Below are positions 18,516 through 26,769 of a stretch of DNA of 64,000 nt, piece by piece. Position 1 is the stretch's first letter; every line of letters starts with the position of its first letter. The translations under genes were made by a program, and so were the position numbers. The notes under the pieces were generated by a model. The model was not told the origin of the DNA. It was given only the letters and a program-made list of their open reading frames with translations, and made no database searches. Source of the stretch: Candidatus Harpocratesius repetitus (lineage in GTDB: Archaea; Asgardarchaeota; Lokiarchaeia; Sigyniarchaeales; Promethearchaeaceae); assembly GCA_021498095.1 (NCBI GenBank), contig JAIZWK010000001.1, forward strand, positions 1,971,666 through 2,035,665. Direction: 5' to 3'.

Positions 18516-19172
18516 ATGGTTTTTACTCGACAATTAACAAAAGAAGAAACAGCAATTCTTCTTAAATTGCAGAATTTTGTGCGTTCTGCACATGCTGAAT
18601 CAAATTCACATGATTATGCTCATGTATTAAGTGTGTGTAAATATGCAATTCAAATTGGAAAAGAAATTAAAGAACCTGTTGATCCATTCATTTTAAGTGC
18701 AGGGGCATTATTGCATGATATTGGAAAGACCAATAATGTGTTTTCACATATTCACGGTCTTTTTGGTGGAGCTTTAGCTGAAGAATTTTTAGATGGTTTA
18801 AAAATCGATCCCGAGCTACGGGATGCAATCTGCCGAGTTGTAATTCGACATACTCCGACGTCGATGATTCCCCCTGAAACACCCGAAGAAAAAGCAGTAT
18901 ATGATGCAGACACTTTAGATCGTCTTGGATTGATGGGATTATTACGCGGTTTCATTGGAAAAAATGGTGCGATGGATAAAATTATGTATACTTATATGGA
19001 AAAACGCAAACACGATTTTAAAAAGCTTCATTATCAGGTGAGTAAAGATCTCGGCTTAGAAGGTGAACAGATGATGCTTGCGTTCATTCAGATTATTGAA
19101 GATCGGCTTAAAACTCGCATGGATTCAATTCACGACTTATTTTCCAAAGAAGGTTTACTTAATTCACATTAA
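18516..19172 (+). CDS. HD-domain phosphohydrolase
   Basis: Metal-dependent phosphohydrolase of 218 residues with the HD signature: DYAHVL (first histidine, about residue 29), LLHDIGK (about 67-73), a later VIRHTP, and DADTLDRLG with the last metal-binding aspartate. Substrates in the family range from nucleotides to cyclic dinucleotides; the short single-domain form with no partner domain resembles the YedJ/uncharacterised HD group. It lies alone on the plus strand, convergent with the GDPD gene. The fold and active site are sure; the substrate is not. Confidence 0.88.
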   Translation: MVFTRQLTKEETAILLKLQNFVRSAHAESNSHDYAHVLSVCKYAIQIGKEIKEPVDPFILSAGALLHDIGKTNNVFSHIHGLFGGALAEEFLDGLKIDPELRDAICRVVIRHTPTSMIPPETPEEKAVYDADTLDRLGLMGLLRGFIGKNGAMDKIMYTYMEKRKHDFKKLHYQVSKDLGLEGEQMMLAFIQIIEDRLKTRMDSIHDLFSKEGLLNSH

Positions 19173-19222
19173 TTAAGCCATTTTTTATATTTTCATCTTT
19201 TTACTAAGATTTTTGATCTTTC

Positions 19223-19963
19223 CTAGTCTTCCAAAGATCTAATAGGCAAAACTGTTTTTGGATCATCAAATAAGATACCATCGATATTCCATTTCATAAG
19301 TTGCTTCATTACTTCGATTGGATTGGAATAATCAATGAAATTCCAAGAAAGTGCTTGAATTTGCAGAGAATGGCATTTATCAATAAATTTTTCTGAATCA
19401 ATTAGTTGGGATTTTAAGGAAATCATCTTGAAGGGTAAAGGTAGGTGTTTTTGTGAATTAATATTATATAATTGATCAAGAGGAAATTCTTTACATTTAG
19501 TGATATTTAGACATATTGGCACATCTGGGCAGATTTTATGTGCATCTTGTAATTCTGGCAAATAGCGACCGCTGAATACTATTTTAGATGATAGTTTTTT
19601 TTCTTTAATTATTTTAGCTGTGGGTATACCTGTTTTCTTTCCCTTTAATTCTATCATTAGATTAGGAAAATGATTCGATTTATGTTCAAATTCGTCAAGT
19701 AAAGCTGATAAACGTGGAATTGGCCATTTTCCATCCTTAGATCTAACTTTATCTAATTCTTGGCTGTTCCATTGTGATAATTCTCCGTTTGCATTCATAG
19801 TACGATCTAATCGTGCATCATGGAGAATATATAGCACTTTATCTTGTGAAAGTTGAACATCAAGTTCAATATAATCCATCGATAACTGTGCTGCCTTACT
19901 AAATGCTTGAAAAGTATTTTCAACCACCCCAACCCGAAATCCCCGATGAGCAATATAAATCAT
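19223..19963 (-). CDS. Glycerophosphodiester phosphodiesterase
   Basis: GDPD-family TIM-barrel enzyme of 246 residues that splits glycerophosphodiesters to glycerol phosphate and an alcohol. The catalytic start IAHRGFRV, the ENT motif, the metal ligands in YIELDVQLSQD and the second histidine in ILHDARLDR are all in place, and the C-terminal ALSWNF...DGILFDDP fits the family. No signal peptide, so probably cytoplasmic. Together with the PlsC-like and lipid-kinase genes it hints at glycerolipid turnover. The substrate may be archaeal lipid headgroups. Confidence 0.9.
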   Translation of the reverse strand: MIYIAHRGFRVGVVENTFQAFSKAAQLSMDYIELDVQLSQDKVLYILHDARLDRTMNANGELSQWNSQELDKVRSKDGKWPIPRLSALLDEFEHKSNHFPNLMIELKGKKTGIPTAKIIKEKKLSSKIVFSGRYLPELQDAHKICPDVPICLNITKCKEFPLDQLYNINSQKHLPLPFKMISLKSQLIDSEKFIDKCHSLQIQALSWNFIDYSNPIEVMKQLMKWNIDGILFDDPKTVLPIRSLED

Positions 19964-20087
19964 TTTCCTAATCTAGATATCGTTTTGGGAATTTAACTTT
20001 TGCAATAAGATTGAAAGGATGAAAGCATTGAAATAAGTCTGATCGGTATCTTTATATATGTCAAAAATGTAATTGATTTGACAGATC

Positions 20088-20672
20088 ATGTATAAAAATA
20101 AATTTTCATCTTTATATAAGTTTAAAATTGGCTTTTTATTGTTATTATCGCTTTGTTATACCCCATTCTTTGTTCAGGCTGTGAATCCACAAGATATTCC
20201 ATCTCCTTCTACAGATGATGACGCACCTATTCTCCAGATGAATCTCTGGATTGAAAGTCAAGTTTCTGGAGTTATTCAAGGGAGTTCAACAACAGCAGGT
20301 AGGGAAGGTTCGATGGAAGTTCTCGGATATCATCATCTTATCTCAACATCTCCTGATAGTACGAATCAACACTCACCTTTTCGCATTGTGAAGGTCGTTG
20401 ATAAAGCAAGTCCATATTTAATGCAAGCTTTATGTAATCATGAACTACTCGTTTCAGTGGTTTTACGTTTCTATCAGAAAGATGAACTATATGGAAATTA
20501 TGTGGAATTTTATCGCATTGAACTGACCAATGCTAAGTTAATTGGAATTGAAACTCATGCATTAGTATCAGGAGAACTAACAGAAACTATCTCTTTAAAT
20601 TATGAGTCGATTTCTTGGATTTGGGTAGAAGATGGAATTGAATATACAGAAACTGTAGGTGATGTTTTCTAA
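20088..20672 (+). CDS. Secreted Hcp-like (T6SS tube-protein family) protein
   Basis: The mature part resembles Hcp, the ring-forming tube protein of bacterial type VI secretion systems: GSMEVLGYHH, then FRIVKVVDKASPYLMQALCN (family: ixKxiDkaSPxLxxAxxxG), VSVVLRFYQKD, YYRIELTNA-like YRIELTNAKL, and the closing ETISLNYESISWIW (family: ExxsLxYxxIxWxY). Unlike T6SS Hcp, it begins with a clear signal peptide (about residues 1-31, hydrophobic core IGFLLLLSLCYTPFF), so it would leave through Sec. No T6SS genes are nearby. The next gene, 53 bases on, encodes a membrane-anchored secreted protein and is probably cotranscribed. Stand-alone signal-bearing Hcp-like proteins exist in some bacteria; function unknown. 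Confidence 0.75.
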   Translation: MYKNKFSSLYKFKIGFLLLLSLCYTPFFVQAVNPQDIPSPSTDDDAPILQMNLWIESQVSGVIQGSSTTAGREGSMEVLGYHHLISTSPDSTNQHSPFRIVKVVDKASPYLMQALCNHELLVSVVLRFYQKDELYGNYVEFYRIELTNAKLIGIETHALVSGELTETISLNYESISWIWVEDGIEYTETVGDVF

Positions 20673-20725
20673 TCAAAAACTTATCAACACTTATTAACCT
20701 AAATCATAAAGTAAAATTGATAAAA

Positions 20726-21454
20726 ATGAGAAATTATAAAAATTTCACCCAGATTTGCCAACTATGGCTATTTATTTTTACTATTCTATCATCTGGTATG
20801 ATCTTAAGTAGTTCAGCGTATGATGGTGTGATTATTCCTATAAAAAATGCTACACATTATAATTTCTCTGTAATTGTTGTATATGATGTAAATTTGGAAA
20901 GCATTTTTTCATTCACAGACAGGAAAGAAGATTCATTTGTAACAATTTTGCAATTCTGTGTTGGAGATAAGAATATTGGAATAATGCTATTTACAGTTGA
21001 TCAAGGTAGTTATTCTTGTAGGTATTTGCTCGGATCATTTGATTCATCATTATCGGTATGGGAACAAGGAGCAAAGAACACTCATTTTCAAATATTAGAT
21101 GAACAAACTATTCAATTCACATTCTTAGAATTAAGTCCTCAAATTGTATCTTCAGAATTATGCGTATATATTTTAGCATTCACAACTTCTGATTCACCAG
21201 AATCGGTAAAAAGCAATTTATCCACCTATTTGGATAGTTATCATTCTGCAATTAAAGAATCTCAAAAAATGAGTGAACCTATTTTTAATGAATATAACCA
21301 GACTTCTTCAAATATCGGTTCTGATAATTCTACTGATAGTAGCCCCGCCAATGATGAAAAATTTAGCATAAATGGGTTTCATAGTTTTACAGTTGTATGT
21401 ATTTTAACTTTAATTGTGATAATATGGAAAATGAAAACGAAAGAGAAAATGTAA
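20726..21454 (+). CDS. Secreted protein with C-terminal membrane anchor, next to Hcp-like gene
   Basis: About 242 residues with a signal peptide (core LWLFIFTILSSGMILSSSAY), an extracellular domain of mixed beta character holding a few cysteines, a serine/asparagine-rich linker (NQTSSNIGSDNSTDSSP) with several N-glycosylation sequons, and a C-terminal membrane helix (FTVVCILTLIVIIW) followed by KMKTKEKM, an inside-positive stop. I do not recognise the domain. A TTG nine bases upstream is possible, but the ATG at 20726 fits the signal peptide better. Its closeness to the Hcp-like gene suggests a joint cell-surface role. Confidence 0.7.
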   Translation: MRNYKNFTQICQLWLFIFTILSSGMILSSSAYDGVIIPIKNATHYNFSVIVVYDVNLESIFSFTDRKEDSFVTILQFCVGDKNIGIMLFTVDQGSYSCRYLLGSFDSSLSVWEQGAKNTHFQILDEQTIQFTFLELSPQIVSSELCVYILAFTTSDSPESVKSNLSTYLDSYHSAIKESQKMSEPIFNEYNQTSSNIGSDNSTDSSPANDEKFSINGFHSFTVVCILTLIVIIWKMKTKEKM

Positions 21455-21490
21455 TGTCGCATAACAAAATAGAAAATGAAAATAAAATGA

Positions 21491-21512
21491 AAAATTCCTG
21501 AAATAACAGGAA
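21491..21512 (-). terminator. Hairpin terminator after the tailed histone
   Basis: TTCCTG and CAGGAA form a six-pair stem around an AAATAA loop. Read on the minus strand the hairpin is followed by a T-run, about 40 bases after the histone stop: a rho-independent-like terminator. It could also end the plus-strand gene at 21454. Confidence 0.5.
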
Positions 21513-21549
21513 AAAAAACTAAACCCCACGAAAAATATATAATTTGTAT

Positions 21550-21837
21550 TTATTGGGCTGCTAAAATATCTGCAGCTGTGATTCGCTTTCGCTTTTCAGC
21601 TTTGACAATTTTCAAAGCATCCTTAGTTAATTTTGTTCCTACTTTTTCTAGTTGCTTAATTAACATGGTTACTGCATCTTCTGCAACTAATTCTGCACCT
21701 TCCGCTTTCATTAATCGACGAATAGGTGCTTTGGCAATATGTCCTCCACTCTTTGATGAAGATTTCTTCTTAGAAGCCGCTTTTTTTGGTGCTGCTTTCT
21801 TTTTCGGCTTCGCTTTACTTACTTTTCTCTTAGCCAT
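21550..21837 (-). CDS. Histone with a long lysine-rich N-terminal tail
   Basis: Archaeal histone-fold protein of 95 residues: fold from about residue 35 (APIRRLMKAEGAELVAEDAV...KQLEKVGTKLTKDALKIVKAEKRKRITAADILAAQ). Before it comes a disordered tail of about 33 residues made almost only of lysine, alanine, serine and proline (KAKPKKKAAPKKAASKKK). Tails like this recall eukaryotic histones and have been reported for some Asgard (Heimdallarchaeia-like) histones. The tail could contact DNA outside the nucleosome-like core and be modified. The leader has AGTGAT at a proper distance. This differs clearly from the tail-less copy at 7865-8083. Confidence 0.95.
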   Translation of the reverse strand: MAKRKVSKAKPKKKAAPKKAASKKKSSSKSGGHIAKAPIRRLMKAEGAELVAEDAVTMLIKQLEKVGTKLTKDALKIVKAEKRKRITAADILAAQ

Positions 21838-22066
21838 AATATATCACTTTTGTTTGATTTATGATAAAAAAAATTCTCCGCAAAAAGGAGTTAACTTCAT
21901 ATACTCCTTATTTTGATTAACTCATTTTGCACTTTTAAATGTTGTCGCCTTTGGGTGAAATTCCTTCCACACTTTTCCATCTCCTCCGAATTTTTCCCGA
22001 CAAATAACGACTATGATTTTTAAATTAATTATCCAAATAAGCTCGTGCATCATAAGATGTGAATTC

Positions 22067-22076
22067 ATTTATACTT
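22067..22076 (+). promoter_or_regulatory. TATA-like element before the lipid kinase gene
   Basis: CATTTATACT lies about 25-30 bases before the ATG at 22100, which would place the transcript start at or just before that ATG. This supports a leaderless or very short-leader mRNA and argues against the longer frame that opens at 22013. Confidence 0.45.
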
Positions 22077-22099
22077 CAAGCACTAAGTATAATTTGTAT

Positions 22100-23101
22100 A
22101 TGAAAGATTATGCTCTTATTTATAACCCCATTGCAGCTGCAGGAAAGACCAAAAAAAAATTTGATCTTGCAGTAAAAACTCTTGAAAATTTGAATGTTTC
22201 TTTTGATTTATTCAAAACTGAACATTTTGGCCATGCTATTGAATTAGGTGAAACTTTAGCTAAAGATGGATATCGTGTTATTGCAGCTGGTGGAGATGGA
22301 ACATGTAATGAAGTATTAAATGGTGTAATTGCATCAAAAACGAATGTTTTATTGGGGTTTATTCCAATTGGAACCGGTAATGATATTCCTGGTGCTGTAG
22401 GTTACGCACCAAAACAAGTAAAGCGCGCTTGTGAAATAATTGCATCAGGTGAAAGTGGACCTGTCGATATTGGCTTATCTCTAAATTCAACTGGTGAAAA
22501 ACGGTACTTTTTAGGAATTGGAAGCCAAGGATTTGATGCTGAAGTAACTAAACGAACCAATGAAGGTTCAAAAATGCTCCCAGGAACGTGGAATTACATT
22601 GCCTCAGTTGTAAGATCTGTATTTGGCTTTAAAAAACGACAAATACGCGTTACTTTAGATAACGGAACCTATATAGGTGAATGCAATTTGGTAGCTGTAG
22701 GCAATGGAAAAACTTATGGGGGTTTTATGTATATGTGCCCTCGAGCGGATGTTCATGATGGGTTATTTCACATTTCTATAGTTAATATGGGTAGATTTGA
22801 GTTATTATATAAGTTTAACACAATGTATTCTAAAACATTGCATCCAGATCGGCATATAAAAGAATTTTTCAGTCGCACAGTTAAGATCGAAATGTTTTCT
22901 CAAGATGATCCTTCTTATATTGCCCAAGTTGATGGTGAAATCATAGGGGATTTACCCATTCAATATGAATGCATAAAAGATGGTTATACATTCATCAAAC
23001 CGCGAGAAGATGAAGCCGAAAAGTGGTTTAAGGAACGTTATGGAAAAAAATTCTTTAAATATGTAGAACGATTAAAGAAAAATGGAATTGATTATTATTA
23101 A
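22100..23101 (+). CDS. Diacylglycerol/sphingosine-kinase-family lipid kinase
   Basis: DAGK-catalytic-domain protein of about 333 residues, phosphorylating a lipid alcohol with ATP at the membrane. The start MKDYALIYNPIAAAGKTKK is the usual family opening; the nucleotide-binding signature GGDGTCNEVLNG and the following PIGTGNDIPGA are intact, as is the C-terminal VDGEIIGDLPI. The frame is open for 29 codons more upstream, but those residues are not family-like and the TATA element points to 22100. Archaeal homologues may act on archaeol-type lipids or dolichol. Stands alone. Confidence 0.92.
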   Translation: MKDYALIYNPIAAAGKTKKKFDLAVKTLENLNVSFDLFKTEHFGHAIELGETLAKDGYRVIAAGGDGTCNEVLNGVIASKTNVLLGFIPIGTGNDIPGAVGYAPKQVKRACEIIASGESGPVDIGLSLNSTGEKRYFLGIGSQGFDAEVTKRTNEGSKMLPGTWNYIASVVRSVFGFKKRQIRVTLDNGTYIGECNLVAVGNGKTYGGFMYMCPRADVHDGLFHISIVNMGRFELLYKFNTMYSKTLHPDRHIKEFFSRTVKIEMFSQDDPSYIAQVDGEIIGDLPIQYECIKDGYTFIKPREDEAEKWFKERYGKKFFKYVERLKKNGIDYY

Positions 23102-23200
23102 AAAACGTAAAAACTCGCAAAAATTTAAGGAACAACAGAAACTTGGTAAAAACACCAGTAATTCTACAGGTTATCAGATGCTCCTTCTTTTTTAGAAAGG

Positions 23201-23500
23201 ATGAAAAAAAAACATCGGAAAGCTAATCATTATTGTTATGCGTATCGTATTTTCGAATCTGGGGGGATAATTCAAAATTCGTCTGATGATGGAGAACCTA
23301 CCGGCACAGCTGGAGATCCAATTTTATTTGTGTTAGAAAAAAGAAGATTAGTTAATATCCTTGTGCTTGTAATTAGATATTTCGGTGGAATAAAATTAGG
23401 AAAAGGCGGATTAGTAAGAGCTTATGGAAATGCAACTATTCATATTATCGATCGACTTGGAGTTCAACCTGCGAATAATGATAAAAAAGTAATGAAATAA
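23201..23500 (+). pseudogene. YigZ/IMPACT-family (UPF0029) domain, N-terminally short
   Basis: 99 residues matching the UPF0029 domain: ANHYCYAYRI, SDDGEPTGTAGDPI and VIRYFGGIKLGKGGLVRAYGNA are family hallmarks. Full YigZ proteins are about 200 residues. The frame actually reads homologous-looking residues just before the ATG (YRLSDAPSFLER) but is then stopped by a TAA, with no start codon in between; the family's opening strand (SxFIAxxxPV) is missing. The C-terminal domain is also absent. So this is probably a broken or eroded gene; a functional mini-protein beginning at the ATG cannot be excluded. Proteins of this family affect translation control (IMPACT) or are uncharacterised. Confidence 0.65.
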
Positions 23501-23582
23501 TATATTCCATAAAAATGTTAAAAAATATTCCATAAAATGCAATAATATAACAAAAAAGATAAATACTAAGAAAATGTAAATT

Positions 23583-25685
23583 TTATGCATTTATATACCG
23601 GATTGGAATTGAAAAAGGAAGATTTCTGGATGATGTTCCAATCCATAAGGTATATTCACCTGGTTCTTCAATAAATGAATGTTTTTCTTCAGAATAATAT
23701 TTAAATGAATCGAATTCAACTTCAATTCTAAATTCTTTTTGCTCTCCTGGATTCAACCAAATTTTCGTAAATCCTTGTAATTCTTTTGGTGCTCTTTCAA
23801 CATTTGAGTGAATAGCTTTGACATATACCTGAATTACTTCGGCTCCGAGATATTTTCCTGTATTCTCAATTGTTCCTTTAATAACCACTGGTTTTTCTTT
23901 TGTACATATTTCATTATTGCATGATATATCTCGAATTGAAAAAGTGGTATATGATAAGCCATAACCGAAGGGAAATAGTGGATCAATACTATATTTATCA
24001 AAATAGCGATAACCGATGTAGATACCTTCATTATAATATATTTTCTTCGCCTTTAAATCTCCAGGGAATGTGTTTTGAGATTGATGTGCAGGATGATCCT
24101 TTAGGTATTTTGGGTAAGTTACTGGAAGTTTTCCTGAAGGGGATAATTCACCAAAAATTATCCGAGCCAGTGCTTTACCTCCCATCATACCTGGATACCA
24201 TGCATTAAGTATAGCTGGAACATCATCATACCAGCGAAATATATCCACAGGACTCCCTGCAATTAATACAACAACAGTATTAGGATTTTTTGCAACTGTA
24301 TCATGAATAAGATTTTCTTGTTTTTCAGAAAGAGCAAAGTTTTTCCTATCTGAACCTTCTGTATCACCATCAACACCAAAAATTATATTTCTGAACATAT
24401 TTCCGCCATGATCTAAACCCAGAACCAATAACACTGCATCAGCTTCATCAATTTTATCAAATTTATCTATGATTTTGATCTCTTCACTTTTTTTTGCTTT
24501 TTTATTATAATTATTGATATATTTAATGATTCCTTCTTTGGGAGTGATAAAAAATGGGGGAACTGCGGCTGAACTTCCCCCTTGGAAGGGTTTTCCAAAT
24601 TTCTTATTCGCATTTGGCCCAATAATTGCGATTTTTTTCATATCCGATAATGAAAACGGTAGAAAATTATTTTCATTCTTTAATAACACCATACTTTCTT
24701 CAGCAATTCGTTGAGCAACATTTTGATGTGAAGGATCATCAATAACTTTCGGAATTCTATTCATTAAGAAATTTTTATCATTCAATAAACCTACTCGGAA
24801 AAACGTTCGAAGCATCGGTCTAAGCGCAAAATCAATGTCTGATTGGGAGATTTCATTCTCTTTTAGTGCTTTTAATATTTTTTTCGGTGTTAACGTTTTA
24901 CTCCAACTTGGCATTTCCAAATTTAATCCTGCTTTAATGCAACTTGCTACCCCCTTAGTCCAATTTGCAGCTCCCCAATCAGAAACCACATGTCCAGTAA
25001 ATCCTAATTGCTCTCGTAATACAGTTTGAAGAAGAAATTGATTTTCTGCAGCATAGACTCCGTTTATTTTATTGTATGATGCCATTATTCCCCAGGGATC
25101 GGATTTTTCAATAACACGTCTAAAATTCCGTATATAGATTTCGAATAACGTACGTTCGTCAATTTCAACACTAATTTTCATCCGTTTAGTTTCTGAATTA
25201 TTTGCAACAAAATGCTTCACACAAGCAGCAATTCCTTCTGATTGGATACCTTTAACTAAATCTGCTCCGAACTCAGAAGAAAGGAAAGGATCTTCGCTTA
25301 AATATTCGAAATTTCGCCCACATAAAGGACTTCTAATCAGATTAATTCCTGGTGCTAGTAATTGATGTCGCCCTGAAAGTTTCACTTCTTCACTCATAGC
25401 TTTACCCATTTGAAATGCCAAATCACGGTTCCAAGTCGCAGCCAATCCAATTGTTGCAGGAAAACGAGTACGAATACCTTTTTTACTTGAATGATATGCG
25501 ACTCCTAAAGGCCCATCTGTCATTCCAAAAGAAGGTAAACCTATTCTATCAATAGAATTTGTTGTCCAAAAGTCTTTTCCCCTAAGTAGTTGAATTTTTT
25601 CATTAAGAGTTAATTTGCTTAATAGAATTTCGACCTGTTCATCTAATGGTGGGTTATATTCAAAATTATTATGATCATCCTTCAT
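23583..25685 (-). CDS. Glycoside hydrolase family 3 (beta-glucosidase type)
   Basis: About 700 residues, without signal peptide, so cytoplasmic. It removes terminal beta-linked sugars by a retaining mechanism. The TIM barrel runs to about residue 300, with the nucleophile aspartate in HVVSDWGAA (near 244) and the substrate-binding KHFVANNSE. The second alpha/beta domain contains GLDHGGNMFRN... and GSPVDIFRW, and the C-terminal fibronectin-III-like domain ends with SFxEEPGEYTLWIG. Layout and length are those of GH3 beta-glucosidases. A TTG nine bases upstream of the ATG is possible. It stands alone; in an archaeon such an enzyme may be acquired from bacteria and points to use of beta-glucosides. 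Confidence 0.93.
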   Translation of the reverse strand: MKDDHNNFEYNPPLDEQVEILLSKLTLNEKIQLLRGKDFWTTNSIDRIGLPSFGMTDGPLGVAYHSSKKGIRTRFPATIGLAATWNRDLAFQMGKAMSEEVKLSGRHQLLAPGINLIRSPLCGRNFEYLSEDPFLSSEFGADLVKGIQSEGIAACVKHFVANNSETKRMKISVEIDERTLFEIYIRNFRRVIEKSDPWGIMASYNKINGVYAAENQFLLQTVLREQLGFTGHVVSDWGAANWTKGVASCIKAGLNLEMPSWSKTLTPKKILKALKENEISQSDIDFALRPMLRTFFRVGLLNDKNFLMNRIPKVIDDPSHQNVAQRIAEESMVLLKNENNFLPFSLSDMKKIAIIGPNANKKFGKPFQGGSSAAVPPFFITPKEGIIKYINNYNKKAKKSEEIKIIDKFDKIDEADAVLLVLGLDHGGNMFRNIIFGVDGDTEGSDRKNFALSEKQENLIHDTVAKNPNTVVVLIAGSPVDIFRWYDDVPAILNAWYPGMMGGKALARIIFGELSPSGKLPVTYPKYLKDHPAHQSQNTFPGDLKAKKIYYNEGIYIGYRYFDKYSIDPLFPFGYGLSYTTFSIRDISCNNEICTKEKPVVIKGTIENTGKYLGAEVIQVYVKAIHSNVERAPKELQGFTKIWLNPGEQKEFRIEVEFDSFKYYSEEKHSFIEEPGEYTLWIGTSSRNLPFSIPIRYINA

Positions 25686-25788
25686 AATATTCAACTGAGG
25701 ATCATTAACTCACAACTTGGTAAATACCTTCTTTTTCTTTTCTCCTTTGCAAAATGGTAGCACAACATTATTTTAAAGGAATCACACT

Positions 25789-26604
25789 TTGCAGATAACT
25801 GAGAAAATTATGAATTTTTGGCAAGAAGTTGTTTTAGCATTCATTCAAGGTATTTTAGAGTGGTTACCAGTAAGTAGCGAAGGATTTCTACTTTTATTTT
25901 CAGTCAATCTTTTTAATGAACCAGAAGCATCAGCATTTCGATTAGCACTTTACTTTCATTTAGGGACTGCACTCGCTGTTTTAGCAAAATATTGGCGCGA
26001 TTACTGGGAATCCATAACAAAAAACCGCGATGTTTTGAGATTTCTAATTCTTGCCACCATATCAACTGGAATCTTTGGAATTCCTTTGTATCTTCTATTA
26101 AATGATTTCTTGAGTAGTAATGCCATGACAGGAATGATTCTAACACTTTTAATTGGAATCACCCTGTTAATTACTGGAACACTTTTAAAAACGGGTAAGA
26201 TTAAAGCAACAGATAAAATTTCCTTTTCTGAACGAAGTATTAAAGATGAAATTTTTTTAGGTGTTTGTCAAGGTTTTGCTATCCTTCCTGGTATCAGTCG
26301 TTCAGGAACAACTGTTACATATCTCCTTCTTCGAGGATATAAGAAGGAAGATGCTTTTTATATGAGCTTTATCATAAGTTTACCAGCAGTAATTGGAGCA
26401 GTTTTATTTGATCTATTTATTACACAAGAATATTCATTTGCACTAAATGGGGAATTTTTAATCTTGATTCTTATTACAGCTTTAGTAGGTTATTTGAGTA
26501 TGGGTTTCCTTTTGCGAATGGCACGAAAACTCTCATTTGATTTAATTTGCTTTATTTTAGGAGGAATTACTATCCTTTTAGTAATTTTATTATCGATTTT
26601 TTAA
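25789..26604 (+). CDS. uppP: Undecaprenyl/polyprenyl-diphosphate phosphatase (UppP/BacA)
   Basis: Membrane phosphatase of 271 residues that would recycle a polyprenyl diphosphate carrier. It keeps IQGILEWLPVSSEG and the P-loop-like LPGISRSGTTV; the usual SSxGH histidine is phenylalanine here (EGF), as the local sequence SSEGFLLL shows. Eight hydrophobic helices. Translation may start at a TTG (AAAGGA eight bases before it) or at the ATG at 25810. In an archaeon the substrate would be the dolichyl-type carrier used for glycan or S-layer glycosylation. It is divergent from the GH3 gene. Confidence 0.88.
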   Translation: MQITEKIMNFWQEVVLAFIQGILEWLPVSSEGFLLLFSVNLFNEPEASAFRLALYFHLGTALAVLAKYWRDYWESITKNRDVLRFLILATISTGIFGIPLYLLLNDFLSSNAMTGMILTLLIGITLLITGTLLKTGKIKATDKISFSERSIKDEIFLGVCQGFAILPGISRSGTTVTYLLLRGYKKEDAFYMSFIISLPAVIGAVLFDLFITQEYSFALNGEFLILILITALVGYLSMGFLLRMARKLSFDLICFILGGITILLVILLSIF

Positions 26605-26769
26605 ATATCATTTTTTTATTTGCTCTCTTTTCTTCTAATTATAATAATTATTGAGAAAAAATTCCATTTTTGGATTAATAATAAAAAGTAAAAAATTTTG
26701 ATGGAGATAATTTATATAATCAAATTTTCTTTAAATATAATTGAGTATATTAAAAAGAAGTGATATTTT

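Noticed and set aside
20088..21454. A full type VI secretion system
   Set aside because: Only an Hcp-like gene is present; no sheath, VgrG, ClpV or membrane-complex gene in the window, and the protein has a Sec signal.
22013..22099. 29-codon N-terminal extension of the lipid kinase
   Set aside because: Residues are not family-like and a TATA-like element lies inside it.
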